A stretch of DNA of 64,000 bases from Thalassotalea sp. HSM 43 (GTDB lineage: Bacteria > Pseudomonadota > Gammaproteobacteria > Enterobacterales > Alteromonadaceae): assembly GCF_004752005.1 (NCBI RefSeq), contig NZ_CP038493.1:1512302-1576301 (forward strand), read 5' to 3'. The notes beneath the pieces were generated by a model that had not been told where the DNA came from, ran no database searches, and saw nothing but the letters and a program-made list of their open reading frames with translations. Of the stretch, positions 8,871 to 18,897 are shown one piece after another. Position 1 is the stretch's first letter. Every line of letters starts with the position of its first letter. The translations under genes and the position numbers were made by a program.

Positions 8871-10190
8871 ATGACACGTATCATCTACCCACAAACCAAC
8901 CCTAATGAAACCGAACAATTAATCATTAGCCGCGGCCAAGGTGCGTATGTTTATGATGATAAAGGCAAGCAATACATCGAAGGACTTGCTGGTTTATGGT
9001 CAACATCTTTGGGTTATGGCAACGAAGAGCTTATAGAGGTCGCCAATCAACAAATGCGCGAGATAGCCTATACGCCGATGTTTGCCGGAAAAAGCCATAA
9101 CATAGGCATTGAGCTCGCTGAAACGCTCTCAGACATGCTACCGATGGACGATGCGCGGATATTTTTTGGTAACAGCGGCAGTGATGCCAATGACACCCAT
9201 TTAAAATTATTACGATATTATTTTAATGTCATCGGCAAGCCAGAAAAGAAAAAGGTGATATCACGGCATCGTGCCTATCATGGTGTCACTATGGCCGCAT
9301 CATGTTTAACCGGCTTACCGGCGTTTCATCAGCATTTTAATTTGCCCATTGACGAGCTCAACATCTTACACACCGATTGCCCACATTATTATCGCAATGG
9401 CTTGCCCGGTGAATCCGAAGCTCAATTTTGCCAACGCTTGGTCGATAATCTTGAGCAACTCATTTTAACCGAAGGCCCAGACACTATCGCCGCGTTTATC
9501 GCAGAACCCATAAATGGTGCCGGAGGTGTGGTGCTGCCACCACAAGGCTATTTTGATAAAGTGCAGGCCCTGCTAAACAAATATCAAATATTTTTTATCT
9601 GTGATGAAGTGATTACTGGTTTTGGCCGAACCGGTCATGATTTTGCCAGTCGCGCCTTTGACATTGATGCCGATATGATGACCTTGGCCAAAGCCTTATC
9701 CTCGTCATACTTACCTATCAGCGCCGCTGCCGTGAGCGCTAATATTCACGAAACAATTCGCGAGCCGGCCAACAAAGTTGGCGCATTTGCCCATGGATAT
9801 ACCTATTCTGGTCACCCTGTTTGTGCAGCAGTTGCATTAAAAACCTTGCAAATTTACGAACGTGATCAATTATTTATACATGCAGGACAATTAGGGTGCT
9901 ATTTTCAACAACGCCTAAACGAGCTCATAAAATTTGAGTGTGTTGGCGAAATCCGCGGTATGGGATTAATCGCCGGGCTAGAAATTGTCAGTGATAAAGC
10001 GAACAAAACTGCTTGTGCAGAGCTCGCCGCTAACATCGCTGCCAGATGTCTTGAAAATGGTCTGATCCTGCGACAAGTATACGGTAATACGCTGGCTTTA
10101 TGCCCGCCTTTGATCATCAACAAATCACAGGCGGATGAGATAGTCGATAAGTTAACGCTGTCAATTGAACAAACGTTAATTCATCGCTAA
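8871..10190 (+). CDS. Class III PLP aminotransferase (omega-transaminase-like)
   Basis: This 439-residue enzyme shows class III aminotransferase motifs: GLWSTSLGYG near the N-terminus, FFGNSGSDAND at 98-108 for PLP phosphate, ICDEVITGFGRTG with ring-binding Asp245, and Lys274 in TLAKALSSSYLPI for the Schiff base. Relatives transfer amino groups from beta-alanine, taurine, putrescine or other terminal amines to pyruvate or 2-oxoglutarate. It follows the MFS gene by 9 bases with AAGG ahead of the ATG, so it is in the same operon. A role after a decarboxylase, removing the amine it makes, is a reasonable inference. Confidence 0.88.
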   Translation: MTRIIYPQTNPNETEQLIISRGQGAYVYDDKGKQYIEGLAGLWSTSLGYGNEELIEVANQQMREIAYTPMFAGKSHNIGIELAETLSDMLPMDDARIFFGNSGSDANDTHLKLLRYYFNVIGKPEKKKVISRHRAYHGVTMAASCLTGLPAFHQHFNLPIDELNILHTDCPHYYRNGLPGESEAQFCQRLVDNLEQLILTEGPDTIAAFIAEPINGAGGVVLPPQGYFDKVQALLNKYQIFFICDEVITGFGRTGHDFASRAFDIDADMMTLAKALSSSYLPISAAAVSANIHETIREPANKVGAFAHGYTYSGHPVCAAVALKTLQIYERDQLFIHAGQLGCYFQQRLNELIKFECVGEIRGMGLIAGLEIVSDKANKTACAELAANIAARCLENGLILRQVYGNTLALCPPLIINKSQADEIVDKLTLSIEQTLIHR

Positions 10191-10253
10191 CTGGCCAGCA
10201 TGGTATAACGCTACCGTACAAAAATAATTGGTATCAGACATAAAGGAATTGTC

Positions 10254-12608
10254 ATGAAAACCTTGTTAAAGTTACTGCTTGCGATGATGATCATGTTGGT
10301 CATTGTCATATACGGCACCTTATCAGGTTCGAACGTGAAACTTGACGGTATCGAATTAGTTAAAGGCGCAAAGCAGGACATTGAAATCCAATTTGATGCG
10401 GCGCAACGACCATTCGTTTACGCTGACTCTCTCGACGACGCCCTGTTTGCGCAGGGGTACTTGCATGCTGCCAATCGCCTTTGGCAAATGGAGATGTTTC
10501 GCCGTGCAGGCTCTGGTCGTCTAAGCGAACTGCTTGGTAAGGATATGATCGCCACCGACATCGAATTGTGGCGCCTTGGTATTCCTAAATTAGCACAAAA
10601 ATTACAAGCCAACGCCAGTGATGTGATGCAACAGCGTGTGCAAGATTACATCAGCGGTATCAACAACTTTATTTATGCTAACCCAATTCTGCCACCCGAG
10701 TTTTTATTACTTGGCTCAAAGGTATCTCCATGGCAAGCGGAAGATGTCTATGCAGTCGGCGCGTTAATGGCATTTCAAAGCGGTAATAATTTTCGCAACG
10801 AGTTGTTGCGCATGGCCATATACAATGAAGTGCAACCCGAGCTTGCGCGGATGTTCCTTACTCATGACGGCAACAAGCAAGAATTCCCATATGTTATGCC
10901 GATCCCCGCAGCCAATCATAATATCGTAGATACGGTCGCCAGACTCGATAACACCGATGCCAACGAAAACCCTTTAATGCCAAGATTTGCTTTTGGCTCA
11001 AATGGCTGGGTGGTTAGCCCCGAGAAAACCGAAAATAAACGAGCATTATTTGCCTTTGATTCTCATGATTCCTTGGGCCTACCGAACTTATTTTATGAAG
11101 TGCATTTGTTTTTTAACCTCAATAACCAACCTCGACAAATACGGGGTTGGTCTGTAGCAGGGCTACCTGGGGTGATTAATGGCTTTAATGAACACATTGC
11201 TTGGGGCTTTACCAATATTGGTGATACCCAAGATGTATTTGTCGAAACTCCGCATCCAGAACAAGCCTTTACCTACAAAGACGGAGAAACTTGGTATAAA
11301 GCCGACACCGAGCAAGTCAGTATCAAGGTCAAAGGCGAGCAGAAGCCAACCAAGGTGACGTTAGTTAATACTTTAAACGGCGTGTTAATCGCCGAAAACC
11401 CGTCGTTGTCATTACGCTGGACCATACAAGATATTGGTGACAAAGGCTTAGACGCTATTTTGCAGTTTAACCTTGCTCGCAACTGGCAGGAATTTAACAA
11501 GGCCTTGGATCAGTTAGCCGCGCCATCGTTAAATGCCACGTATGCCGATACCAAGGGCAACATAGGTTTTCGTACCGCAGGTGTATTACCACTTAGAGGT
11601 GAAGGGGTCGGCTTAGTGCCACTCGCTGGCGACATCGCCGAAAATCGCTGGCAAGGCATGGTAAAAGAACAAGATATGCCACGTATTTATAACCCCAAAG
11701 CCGGATTTATTGCGGCCGCCAATGCGAGGGTTAACGCCGAAGGTCAAGGTGTCTTGGTATCCGCAGATAACGCCGCACCGTATCGCATCCAGCGTATACA
11801 ATCGGTCTTGCAGGATAAACAGCAGCTCACCTTAACCGATATGCAAACACTGCAAGTTGATTACTTTGATACGCAAGCACAGTTATTGTTACCAACCATG
11901 CTTGCCGACCTCACGCCGAGGAAGTCTACTGCTCATATTGGCGCACAACGCTTATTAAAACGATGGCTAGAACAACCTACTGCCGATAAAGACAGTGGCG
12001 CCGCATTGGTGTTTCAGCTTTGGTATAAGCAACTCGCTAACGATTTATTAGCGAGTCGATTACCAAAACCGCTACTCAATAAAGTATTAAAGAAAAGTTA
12101 TTTGGTAAATCACACTCTGGATCAATTGCTACTATCTGAGACAGAGCATTTATGGTGGCAAGATAAGCGCAAAAAGTTTGTATCTGATGCATTCACTACA
12201 GCGGTGAAAAGCCTGGTCAAAACACAGGGTCAAGATCCACTAAAGTGGCGTTTGGGTAATATGCATACCGTAAAGCTTAATCACGAATTAGGTAAAGCGA
12301 TATCCGTTTTAGACCCTATGTTTAATTCTGACAGCCAGCCAATGTCCGGCTCAACCAGTACCGTTGGCCGAGCCAATTATGATTATTTAGGCGACCTTAA
12401 AGTCAAGCATGGTGCTACCGTCAGGGTTGTTGCCGAAATGGCTGATGACATTACCGTCAAATCAATCATGCCCGGTGGGCAAAGCGGTCATCCCATGTCA
12501 GCACATTATGATGATCAATTTACTCAATGGTTGAATGGCGAGTTGACGGTTATTGAAGAGCCTCAGCAACAAGCATCAATGAGCTTATTGCTTAAGGCAT
12601 ACAACTAA
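10254..12608 (+). CDS. Penicillin acylase family N-terminal-nucleophile amidohydrolase
   Basis: This 784-residue precursor has an N-terminal hydrophobic helix (6-24) that should target it to the periplasm. An alpha-chain region (DALFAQGYLHAANRLWQMEMFRR) is followed by the autoprocessing site before Ser249 in FAFGSNGWVV, the nucleophile that becomes the N-terminus of the beta chain. Family members cleave amides such as penicillin G, cephalosporin side chains and acyl-homoserine lactones. Placement 63 bases after the aminotransferase gene, same strand, suggests it releases an amine or amino acid from an N-acyl compound for import. Quorum quenching is an alternative. AAAGGAATTGTC precedes the ATG. 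Confidence 0.9.
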   Translation: MKTLLKLLLAMMIMLVIVIYGTLSGSNVKLDGIELVKGAKQDIEIQFDAAQRPFVYADSLDDALFAQGYLHAANRLWQMEMFRRAGSGRLSELLGKDMIATDIELWRLGIPKLAQKLQANASDVMQQRVQDYISGINNFIYANPILPPEFLLLGSKVSPWQAEDVYAVGALMAFQSGNNFRNELLRMAIYNEVQPELARMFLTHDGNKQEFPYVMPIPAANHNIVDTVARLDNTDANENPLMPRFAFGSNGWVVSPEKTENKRALFAFDSHDSLGLPNLFYEVHLFFNLNNQPRQIRGWSVAGLPGVINGFNEHIAWGFTNIGDTQDVFVETPHPEQAFTYKDGETWYKADTEQVSIKVKGEQKPTKVTLVNTLNGVLIAENPSLSLRWTIQDIGDKGLDAILQFNLARNWQEFNKALDQLAAPSLNATYADTKGNIGFRTAGVLPLRGEGVGLVPLAGDIAENRWQGMVKEQDMPRIYNPKAGFIAAANARVNAEGQGVLVSADNAAPYRIQRIQSVLQDKQQLTLTDMQTLQVDYFDTQAQLLLPTMLADLTPRKSTAHIGAQRLLKRWLEQPTADKDSGAALVFQLWYKQLANDLLASRLPKPLLNKVLKKSYLVNHTLDQLLLSETEHLWWQDKRKKFVSDAFTTAVKSLVKTQGQDPLKWRLGNMHTVKLNHELGKAISVLDPMFNSDSQPMSGSTSTVGRANYDYLGDLKVKHGATVRVVAEMADDITVKSIMPGGQSGHPMSAHYDDQFTQWLNGELTVIEEPQQQASMSLLLKAYN

Positions 12609-12624
12609 TTTAATTCGCTAGACG

Positions 12625-13680
12625 CTAATGAGTTTGTTTTTCAGCGGCGCGTTTGGCCTTATTAATACGTTCGATTAACGCTGGGTGAGTACTGAAGTAC
12701 TTGCCCAAGTTATCCTCATCAGCAGCATCGCCCTGTTGCTCAAATAAGCCTTGCATCGCCTTAGCAAAATCATCCGCCGAGCGATCCAGTCGGTCTAGTC
12801 CTTCAAGGGCAAAGTCATCGGCTTCAGCTTCTAAGTCACGAGAAAAGTTATTCTGAATTACCGTTAATGCGGTACCCGAGAATAATTCAGCCATGCCTTG
12901 TAGATCACCAAAGAAATACGATAACAACAAAGTGGTCGCTAACGATTCAGCCATCGCTTGCATACCATGACGATGTTCAACATGAGCAATTTCATGCAGC
13001 AATATCGCCGAGATAACTTGCGGTTGTTCTGCAAATAAATTAACCAAGTCATCAGTAACAACGATGGTGCCACCAGGTAAAGCAAAGGCATTTGCACCAA
13101 ACGCTTCACTTTTGTAAAAGCGCAAATCATAAGGGTATTGATTGAGTTGCAATCGCTGCAACATATAATCAAAATCATCGTTTATAAGCCGCTGTGTTTG
13201 CTCGCTGATTTCAGTTTCATCAAGAACGTGTTCGGCAATAAACTCTATCGATTCTTGGTCAACATTGTGCAAGAACGACACCGGTAAAATATGCGCCACT
13301 GAACGCGCTGCACCCGGTACCACAACATTTATCAACAGATAAAATAATATCGGCACCAAAACAAGCGCCGGCAGCCAATATCGCTTGCTACGTTCGAGTT
13401 TATCAACCAGGTGAAATACGCTGTTTTTTTGCTCGAGTAAAAAACGGCACACCGGATCGTCTCTATCCAAGCTAATGTGATTGCCATCACTCAACAGCAC
13501 ATCACAAGGAATGCTGCCAAGCGGCTCCGACACCTTCAGGTTTTGATATTCGCTTTGATAAATCGTCTCGCTATTGTCCGTATCTAAGATCACTAATTGC
13601 TCATTTTCGATGCGTACCTTAACGTCGCGCACAGCATCCTGTCCGCGACTCATTAATTTACCGTTGCCGTGTAATTGCAT
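12625..13680 (-). CDS. M48 family zinc metallopeptidase, membrane-anchored
   Basis: This 351-residue protein has a cytoplasmic N-terminal domain, one transmembrane segment (about 102-122) and an M48 peptidase domain with the zinc motif HEIAH at 229-233, inside LLHEIAHVEHRHGM. The third ligand is probably a Glu in the LEAEADDFAL segment. It resembles HtpX/BepA-type envelope quality-control proteases, without the tetratricopeptide repeats of BepA. The ATG is 3 bases beyond the stop of the DUF898 gene, so the two are co-transcribed. The gene ends 16 bases from the converging acylase gene. Confidence 0.9.
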   Translation of the reverse strand: MQLHGNGKLMSRGQDAVRDVKVRIENEQLVILDTDNSETIYQSEYQNLKVSEPLGSIPCDVLLSDGNHISLDRDDPVCRFLLEQKNSVFHLVDKLERSKRYWLPALVLVPILFYLLINVVVPGAARSVAHILPVSFLHNVDQESIEFIAEHVLDETEISEQTQRLINDDFDYMLQRLQLNQYPYDLRFYKSEAFGANAFALPGGTIVVTDDLVNLFAEQPQVISAILLHEIAHVEHRHGMQAMAESLATTLLLSYFFGDLQGMAELFSGTALTVIQNNFSRDLEAEADDFALEGLDRLDRSADDFAKAMQGLFEQQGDAADEDNLGKYFSTHPALIERINKAKRAAEKQTH

Positions 13681-13682
13681 AG

Positions 13683-14759
13683 TTAACCTAACGCAACATC
13701 AACATCAAAAACATTGGCAACTTCATCACCAATAGCGGTGGTTTGCTCGCCAATTTCATCAATGACTTCGCTACGGTTATCTACCGCCATGACGCCGGTG
13801 TTATCGACGGCATAGTTAACCATACGGATTTTGGTCCAAGGATAAGCCAAGCCAAAGCTACAGATTAACGCAATGATATTGGTTAGATAGATATAGCACA
13901 GGCCATTAAAGCTAAAGGTAGAGCCAAAGTTAGCAACGCCTTGCAAGAAGGTACTTTCAAAAATATGGTTGCGTACACGAGCCTTATAGAAGGCACGCAC
14001 AATGGTAAACGCCAACAGGTATACGGCAAACGTCGCAAACGTCATGATATTCATCGCTTGCTCGCTGACACTGGCATCTGGTGCCACGGTGCTAACCACA
14101 AACATTGCCACAGCAAAAATGATGGCAAATAAAATACCCGAGATAAAACTGGCGACAAAATATATTTCGCCAGACAATTCGGTACTAAATGCTTTGTTGC
14201 CGTATTTGGTGTTATTGACTATGTATTGATCCATATTCTTCAATACCCACGGCATGGCCAGATACAAGGTAAATATCGACGCAAATGGCAACACCACACA
14301 ATACAGCAAGGTTTGCCAATAGGTGCCGGTGTAATCGAAACGCACATTACGATAACTGGTCATGCGCATTTTAAAACGCAAACTTGAGCAAATTAGAAAC
14401 GGCGTTAAAAACACCATCACCGCCATAAAACCAAACATAAATTCAGGTGACTGCATGCTTAGCCAGTAATACGCGGCGAACAAGATCACCGCCAGTATGC
14501 GCCCTTTAAGGATCTGCATTGGCTCAGCTAAATAGTTAAAACGATGACCGTCTAGTTCGGTGCTACCATACAGGTAACGAAAGGTGCGAACTTTGGCCCA
14601 AGCAGAATATATCCCCAAAGTAATAATACTGAGCAGGACATTGACGATCCAAATGCCGAAAAATTCTTTTGATTTGCCGTGAAAACGAAAGTCCACCGGT
14701 GACAGGCTCATTAACGCAGGTGACGAAGACTCAGTCTCGTCCTTGTGTTCGTGTTCCAT
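13683..14759 (-). CDS. DUF898 (YjgN-like) inner-membrane protein
   Basis: This 358-residue multi-pass membrane protein matches the DUF898/YjgN family. FRFHGKSKEFFGIWIVNVLL and LGIYSAWAKVRTFRYLYGST are characteristic, and a second copy of the Gly-Xaa-Trp-like motif (SFGLAYPWTKIRMVNY) is in the C-terminal half. At least six hydrophobic segments are visible. The function of the family is unknown. Pairing with an M48 peptidase is a known neighbourhood, suggesting a joint envelope role. AAGGATAAAAT precedes the ATG at 14759. The C-terminal 45 residues are acidic and cytosolic in character. Confidence 0.88.
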   Translation of the reverse strand: MEHEHKDETESSSPALMSLSPVDFRFHGKSKEFFGIWIVNVLLSIITLGIYSAWAKVRTFRYLYGSTELDGHRFNYLAEPMQILKGRILAVILFAAYYWLSMQSPEFMFGFMAVMVFLTPFLICSSLRFKMRMTSYRNVRFDYTGTYWQTLLYCVVLPFASIFTLYLAMPWVLKNMDQYIVNNTKYGNKAFSTELSGEIYFVASFISGILFAIIFAVAMFVVSTVAPDASVSEQAMNIMTFATFAVYLLAFTIVRAFYKARVRNHIFESTFLQGVANFGSTFSFNGLCYIYLTNIIALICSFGLAYPWTKIRMVNYAVDNTGVMAVDNRSEVIDEIGEQTTAIGDEVANVFDVDVALG

Positions 14760-14925
14760 ATTTTATCCTTGTTTTAAAACCTAATTATTATTATTCCTAG
14801 TGAGATCAGAATGCCAATAAATAGAGTCCTGATCCATCAGAGGCTCATTATGTTAATAAAACAATAAGGATTGCAAGTGGGTAACAACAAAGGCTAAACA
14901 CGGCTAGGTGCTTAGCCCTAATTTA

Positions 14926-17094
14926 CTATATCGCTTGTAGGTTTGCGTAGGCGACAACCAACCATTTACTGCCCGATTGCTCAAAGTTAACCTGCACTCG
15001 AGCTTGCTTACCGGCGCCTTCAAAATTTAATACCACGCCTTCACCAAACTTGTTGTGCATTACACGTTGACCAAGTTTAAAACCGGTATTTTCAAATGTT
15101 TCTAAGCTAATGGTATTGCTAAAACGGCCGGTGGTTTTCGGCTTACTGACTTGGTTGCGCATGCGAATTTCTTGCAGAAATTGATCCGGTATTTCTTTTA
15201 AGAATCGACTTTGGCGATGATACTTTTCTTGACCGTATAAGCGACGTGTTTCGGCATGGGTTAAAAACAGCTTTTGCATGGCTCGGGTCATCCCGACATA
15301 ACATAAACGACGCTCTTCCTCGAGACGGACAATGTCTTCAGCCGATTGCTGCGACGGAAACATGCCCTCTTCCATGCCCACCATAAACACCATTGGAAAC
15401 TCCAAGCCTTTGGCGGAGTGTAAAGTCATTAGTTGCACCGCGGCTTCGTATTCATCGGCTTGCGACTCACCCGCTTCCAACGCTGCATGGGTTAAAAACG
15501 CTGTTAAAGGCGTCATGTCTTCAACCTCATCGTTCACCTCAAATGTTGAGCAAGCGGTCACCAGCTCATTAAGGTTTTCGATACGCGCGGCAGCACGTTC
15601 ACCTTTTTCCGCCTGATACATCGCATGCAAACCAGTATGGTGAATGACTTTTTTCGCCTGTTCATCAAGGTTAAGCTCGATAATGTCATCTTCAAGTTGG
15701 TCAATTAACTCAACAAAGCCTTGTACGGCGTTTTTTGCTCGACCACTTAATTCATCGTGTTTCAACAAATGGCGACAGGCATCCCAGAGCGTCGCACCAT
15801 GACTGCGCGCCGCATCACGAATGTAAGTCAACGCCTTATTACCAATGCCGCGGGTTGGGGTGTTAATAATTCGCTCAAATGAGGCATCGTCATTACGATT
15901 GTTGATCAGTCGCAGATAGGCCAATGCATCTTTGATTTCTTGGCGTTCGAAGAAGCGCAAACCGCCGTAAATGCGATATGGGATCTGCCCCTGCAATAAT
16001 GCTTCTTCAAGTAAGCGTGATTGCGCATTTGAACGATACAGCAAGGCGACGTCATCTAGACTATTGCCCTCTTCAACCCATTGCTTTATGCGTGAAGCAA
16101 CAAATCGAGCTTCATCTAATTCATTAAAAGCGGTGTACACAGAAATGGCTTCACCATCAACACCGTCGGTCCACAAGTCTTTGCCTAAGCGATTGTTATT
16201 GTTATCGATTAGTGCATTAGCGGCATTAAGAATGTTTTTTGTTGAACGATAATTTTGCTCAAGGCGTATGGTTTCGGCGTCAAAGTCTTTGCTGAAGCTT
16301 TGGATGTTCTCAATACGAGCGCCACGCCAACCGTAAATGGATTGGTCATCATCACCAACTATCATCATGTTGCCATGTTTTTGCCCGAGCAAACTTAACC
16401 AGGCATATTGAATGGCATTGGTATCTTGGAATTCGTCGACTAAGATGCGAGTGAATCGTTGTTGATAATGCTCAAGTAGGATTGGGTTATTTAGCCATAA
16501 CTCATGAGCGCGTAATAGTAACTCAGCGAAATCAACTAAACCGGCGCGATCACAGGTCTCTTGATACACTTGATAAATCTTAATGTAGGTGGCTTCTGTT
16601 GGATCATATTGGTTATCAATGTGCTTAGGACGTAAGCCTTCATCTTTTTTACCATTGATGTACCACATCGCTTGTTTCGCCGGCCACTTCTTCTCATCAA
16701 GCTGTAACGAACGAATCACTCGCTTAATTAGTCTCAGCTGATCATCTGAATCAAGTACCTGAAAACTTTGTGGTAATTTTGCTTCTTGAAAGTGCATGCG
16801 CAATAAACGATGAGCCAAACCATGGAAAGTACCAACCCACATGCCATGAACATTACCGCCAACCGCTTGCTCAACACGACCACGCATTTCTGCTGCAGCT
16901 TTGTTGGTAAAGGTTACCGCCAATATACTGTGTGCCGATACGTCTTCGACTTGCATTAACCAAGCGATACGATGCACTAATACTCGAGTTTTACCCGACC
17001 CGGCACCGGCCAATACCAATAAGTTTTTACTCGGTGCAGCAACCGCTTCACGTTGCTTATCATTTAACGAATCGAGGAGTTCTGATACATCCAT
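14926..17094 (-). CDS. uvrD: DNA helicase II UvrD
   Basis: This 722-residue superfamily 1A 3'-5' helicase acts in mismatch and nucleotide excision repair. Visible motifs are Walker A AGAGSGKT at 29-36 after the Q-motif LNDKQREAV, motif Ia TFTNKAAAEM, Walker B VDEFQDTN, motif III GDDDQSIYGWRGA, motif IV QNYRST, motif V TLHSAKGLEF and motif VI YVGMTRA. The C-terminus ends with a Tudor-like domain (GQRVMHNKFGEGVV...). Length and order match E. coli UvrD, and Rep would lack the same C-terminal form. In enterics uvrD follows yigB directly, whereas here an S10 peptidase gene intervenes. Confidence 0.95.
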   Translation of the reverse strand: MDVSELLDSLNDKQREAVAAPSKNLLVLAGAGSGKTRVLVHRIAWLMQVEDVSAHSILAVTFTNKAAAEMRGRVEQAVGGNVHGMWVGTFHGLAHRLLRMHFQEAKLPQSFQVLDSDDQLRLIKRVIRSLQLDEKKWPAKQAMWYINGKKDEGLRPKHIDNQYDPTEATYIKIYQVYQETCDRAGLVDFAELLLRAHELWLNNPILLEHYQQRFTRILVDEFQDTNAIQYAWLSLLGQKHGNMMIVGDDDQSIYGWRGARIENIQSFSKDFDAETIRLEQNYRSTKNILNAANALIDNNNNRLGKDLWTDGVDGEAISVYTAFNELDEARFVASRIKQWVEEGNSLDDVALLYRSNAQSRLLEEALLQGQIPYRIYGGLRFFERQEIKDALAYLRLINNRNDDASFERIINTPTRGIGNKALTYIRDAARSHGATLWDACRHLLKHDELSGRAKNAVQGFVELIDQLEDDIIELNLDEQAKKVIHHTGLHAMYQAEKGERAAARIENLNELVTACSTFEVNDEVEDMTPLTAFLTHAALEAGESQADEYEAAVQLMTLHSAKGLEFPMVFMVGMEEGMFPSQQSAEDIVRLEEERRLCYVGMTRAMQKLFLTHAETRRLYGQEKYHRQSRFLKEIPDQFLQEIRMRNQVSKPKTTGRFSNTISLETFENTGFKLGQRVMHNKFGEGVVLNFEGAGKQARVQVNFEQSGSKWLVVAYANLQAI

Positions 17095-17183
17095 AGTGCT
17101 GATATTTTGCCAATGCCAATAAGATTTTGCTTTAGTATAACGCAGTCACTGTATGTAAAAACAGTAAAAAATAAAAAATCATT

Positions 17184-17212
17184 AAAAAGGGGAGCTAGTG
17201 CTCCCCTTTTAC
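17184..17212 (-). terminator. Rho-independent terminator after the S10 peptidase gene
   Basis: AAAAGGGGAGC / GCTCCCCTTTT forms a strong stem with a short loop about 30 bases past the stop of the S10 peptidase gene, with A/T runs on both sides. It separates that gene from the uvrD promoter. Confidence 0.85.
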
Positions 17213-17241
17213 TGTTTTATTAGGCTGCAAACCATGGCCAT

Positions 17242-18756
17242 TTAGTACTTAGCGGCCTGCTCCTTCGCTGGAATGGAGTCTTTAATAAATTGACGTAAGT
17301 CGTCATTAGATTGCTTCAAGTCATCATGACGCAAGTACATCATGTGACCGCTGCGGTAGCCTTTAAAGCTCAAGCGTTGTTTCATCTTAGAACTTGGGTC
17401 GAGCTGCCACATGGTGTATTTGGCATCAAAGTAATTGGTCGCGCCATCGTAATAGCCAGCTTGCACCATAACATTTAGATATGGGTTTTGTGCCATCGCT
17501 TGGCGCAAGTTTTCACCGGTATTATTGTTGTTACGATCCCAAGGGTGAACATTACCAAACATATTGTATTTAACGTCGGTTTTATAGTTCAATTCTTCGC
17601 GGATATAGTAATTAATTGCCGGCGTAAATGAGTGCAACCATGAAGTCAGCTCGGCGTTGTAATCTGGGCTGTCACCAACATCTTTCTTATCGATACCCAA
17701 GTAACGAGAATCAAGTCGGCCAACGGTTTGACCACGATCGCGCAATAACTCTTTCCAGAAAAAGCGAGTATCGACATCTAAGTTAGAGCGCAATACCACT
17801 TGCTCACTTAGACCGGCGTATTCGGCAACTTTTGCGGCAATACGCGCTTTATGCTCAGGCGAGATAAAACCGCCCATCGCCAATGCCGGTAAATATTCAT
17901 TAATGGTGAAGTCTTCAACTTCAGGTAAGAACTCCAATAAGTCCATGTTTTGATACTTGTCAGCTAGGGCTTTGTGATACCACGCCGTTGCCGCAAAGTA
18001 AGGTAAACGGTTTGCTGCTTTGACCGGACCTTTACGGTCGATACCAATGTCAGTCGGTGATACCAACACCACACCGTTTAAGTACATCCATTGGCGATTC
18101 TGCAGCTCTAGTGCCAAACCAGATACACGAGTTGTACCATAGCTTTCACCAATCAGATATTTAGGTGAGCGCCAGCGATTGTTGCGGGTAACAAAGGTAT
18201 TTACCCAGTCCGCCAAATATTTAACATCGGCATTAACGCCAAAGAACATTTTCTGTTGTTCTTCTTTTGACGGCATTTTACCGTCTTTATTTGGTAGCAC
18301 GCGCGAATAGCCGGTATTAACTGGGTTCACAAAGACGATATCGGCAGTATCTAGCACTGAATATGGGTTGGTTTTCACCCCATACGGTTGTAACGGATAA
18401 CCTTCATCATCGACATTTAACACGCGAGGACCGGTATATGCGACGTGCATCCATACCGACGCTGAGCCTGGACCACCATTAAAAGAGATTAATAAAGGTC
18501 TTGATGCTCTGTCTTTGACGTCATCACGTTGATAATAGGTGTAGTACAAGGTGGCAACAGCGTCACCGTTGTCATTCCATACCGGTTGGGTACCTGTGGT
18601 TGCGGTGTACTCAAAACGCTCACCATTAACCTTGGTTTTATGTTCACTAACAACACTTGAGTCGATATCAATTTTACGACCAAAATCTTGGTCTGCGGCA
18701 ATTGATGCATGACTAACAAGGGCCATTACAGTAAAAATTAGGCTTGTTATTTTCAT
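17242..18756 (-). CDS. Serine carboxypeptidase-like peptidase, family S10
   Basis: This 504-residue exported protein has a signal peptide (MKITSLIFTVMALVSHASIA) and the S10 motifs: oxyanion loop FNGGPGSASVW at about 92-102, nucleophile Ser205 in GESYGTTR, a candidate Asp in GYYDGATN and catalytic His in YRSGHMMYL near the C-terminus. These enzymes remove C-terminal residues from peptides, often at acidic pH, and are widespread as secreted peptidases in marine Alteromonadales. It is transcribed alone between yigB and uvrD, unlike the usual enteric order. Together with the S8 protease it suggests a protein-degrading lifestyle. Confidence 0.92.
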   Translation of the reverse strand: MKITSLIFTVMALVSHASIAADQDFGRKIDIDSSVVSEHKTKVNGERFEYTATTGTQPVWNDNGDAVATLYYTYYQRDDVKDRASRPLLISFNGGPGSASVWMHVAYTGPRVLNVDDEGYPLQPYGVKTNPYSVLDTADIVFVNPVNTGYSRVLPNKDGKMPSKEEQQKMFFGVNADVKYLADWVNTFVTRNNRWRSPKYLIGESYGTTRVSGLALELQNRQWMYLNGVVLVSPTDIGIDRKGPVKAANRLPYFAATAWYHKALADKYQNMDLLEFLPEVEDFTINEYLPALAMGGFISPEHKARIAAKVAEYAGLSEQVVLRSNLDVDTRFFWKELLRDRGQTVGRLDSRYLGIDKKDVGDSPDYNAELTSWLHSFTPAINYYIREELNYKTDVKYNMFGNVHPWDRNNNNTGENLRQAMAQNPYLNVMVQAGYYDGATNYFDAKYTMWQLDPSSKMKQRLSFKGYRSGHMMYLRHDDLKQSNDDLRQFIKDSIPAKEQAAKY

Positions 18757-18897
18757 TTAATTATCTGATTTTGTATGCAAAGAGTAATCAAACCATTAAA
18801 AATCGTTTGCCTTCAAGGCGCAACATAAATTGGTTGATTGACCGGAATTATAGGTTAAATGGAAGTATAGCTGTAGATAAGGTGAGCAATTGGCGAA

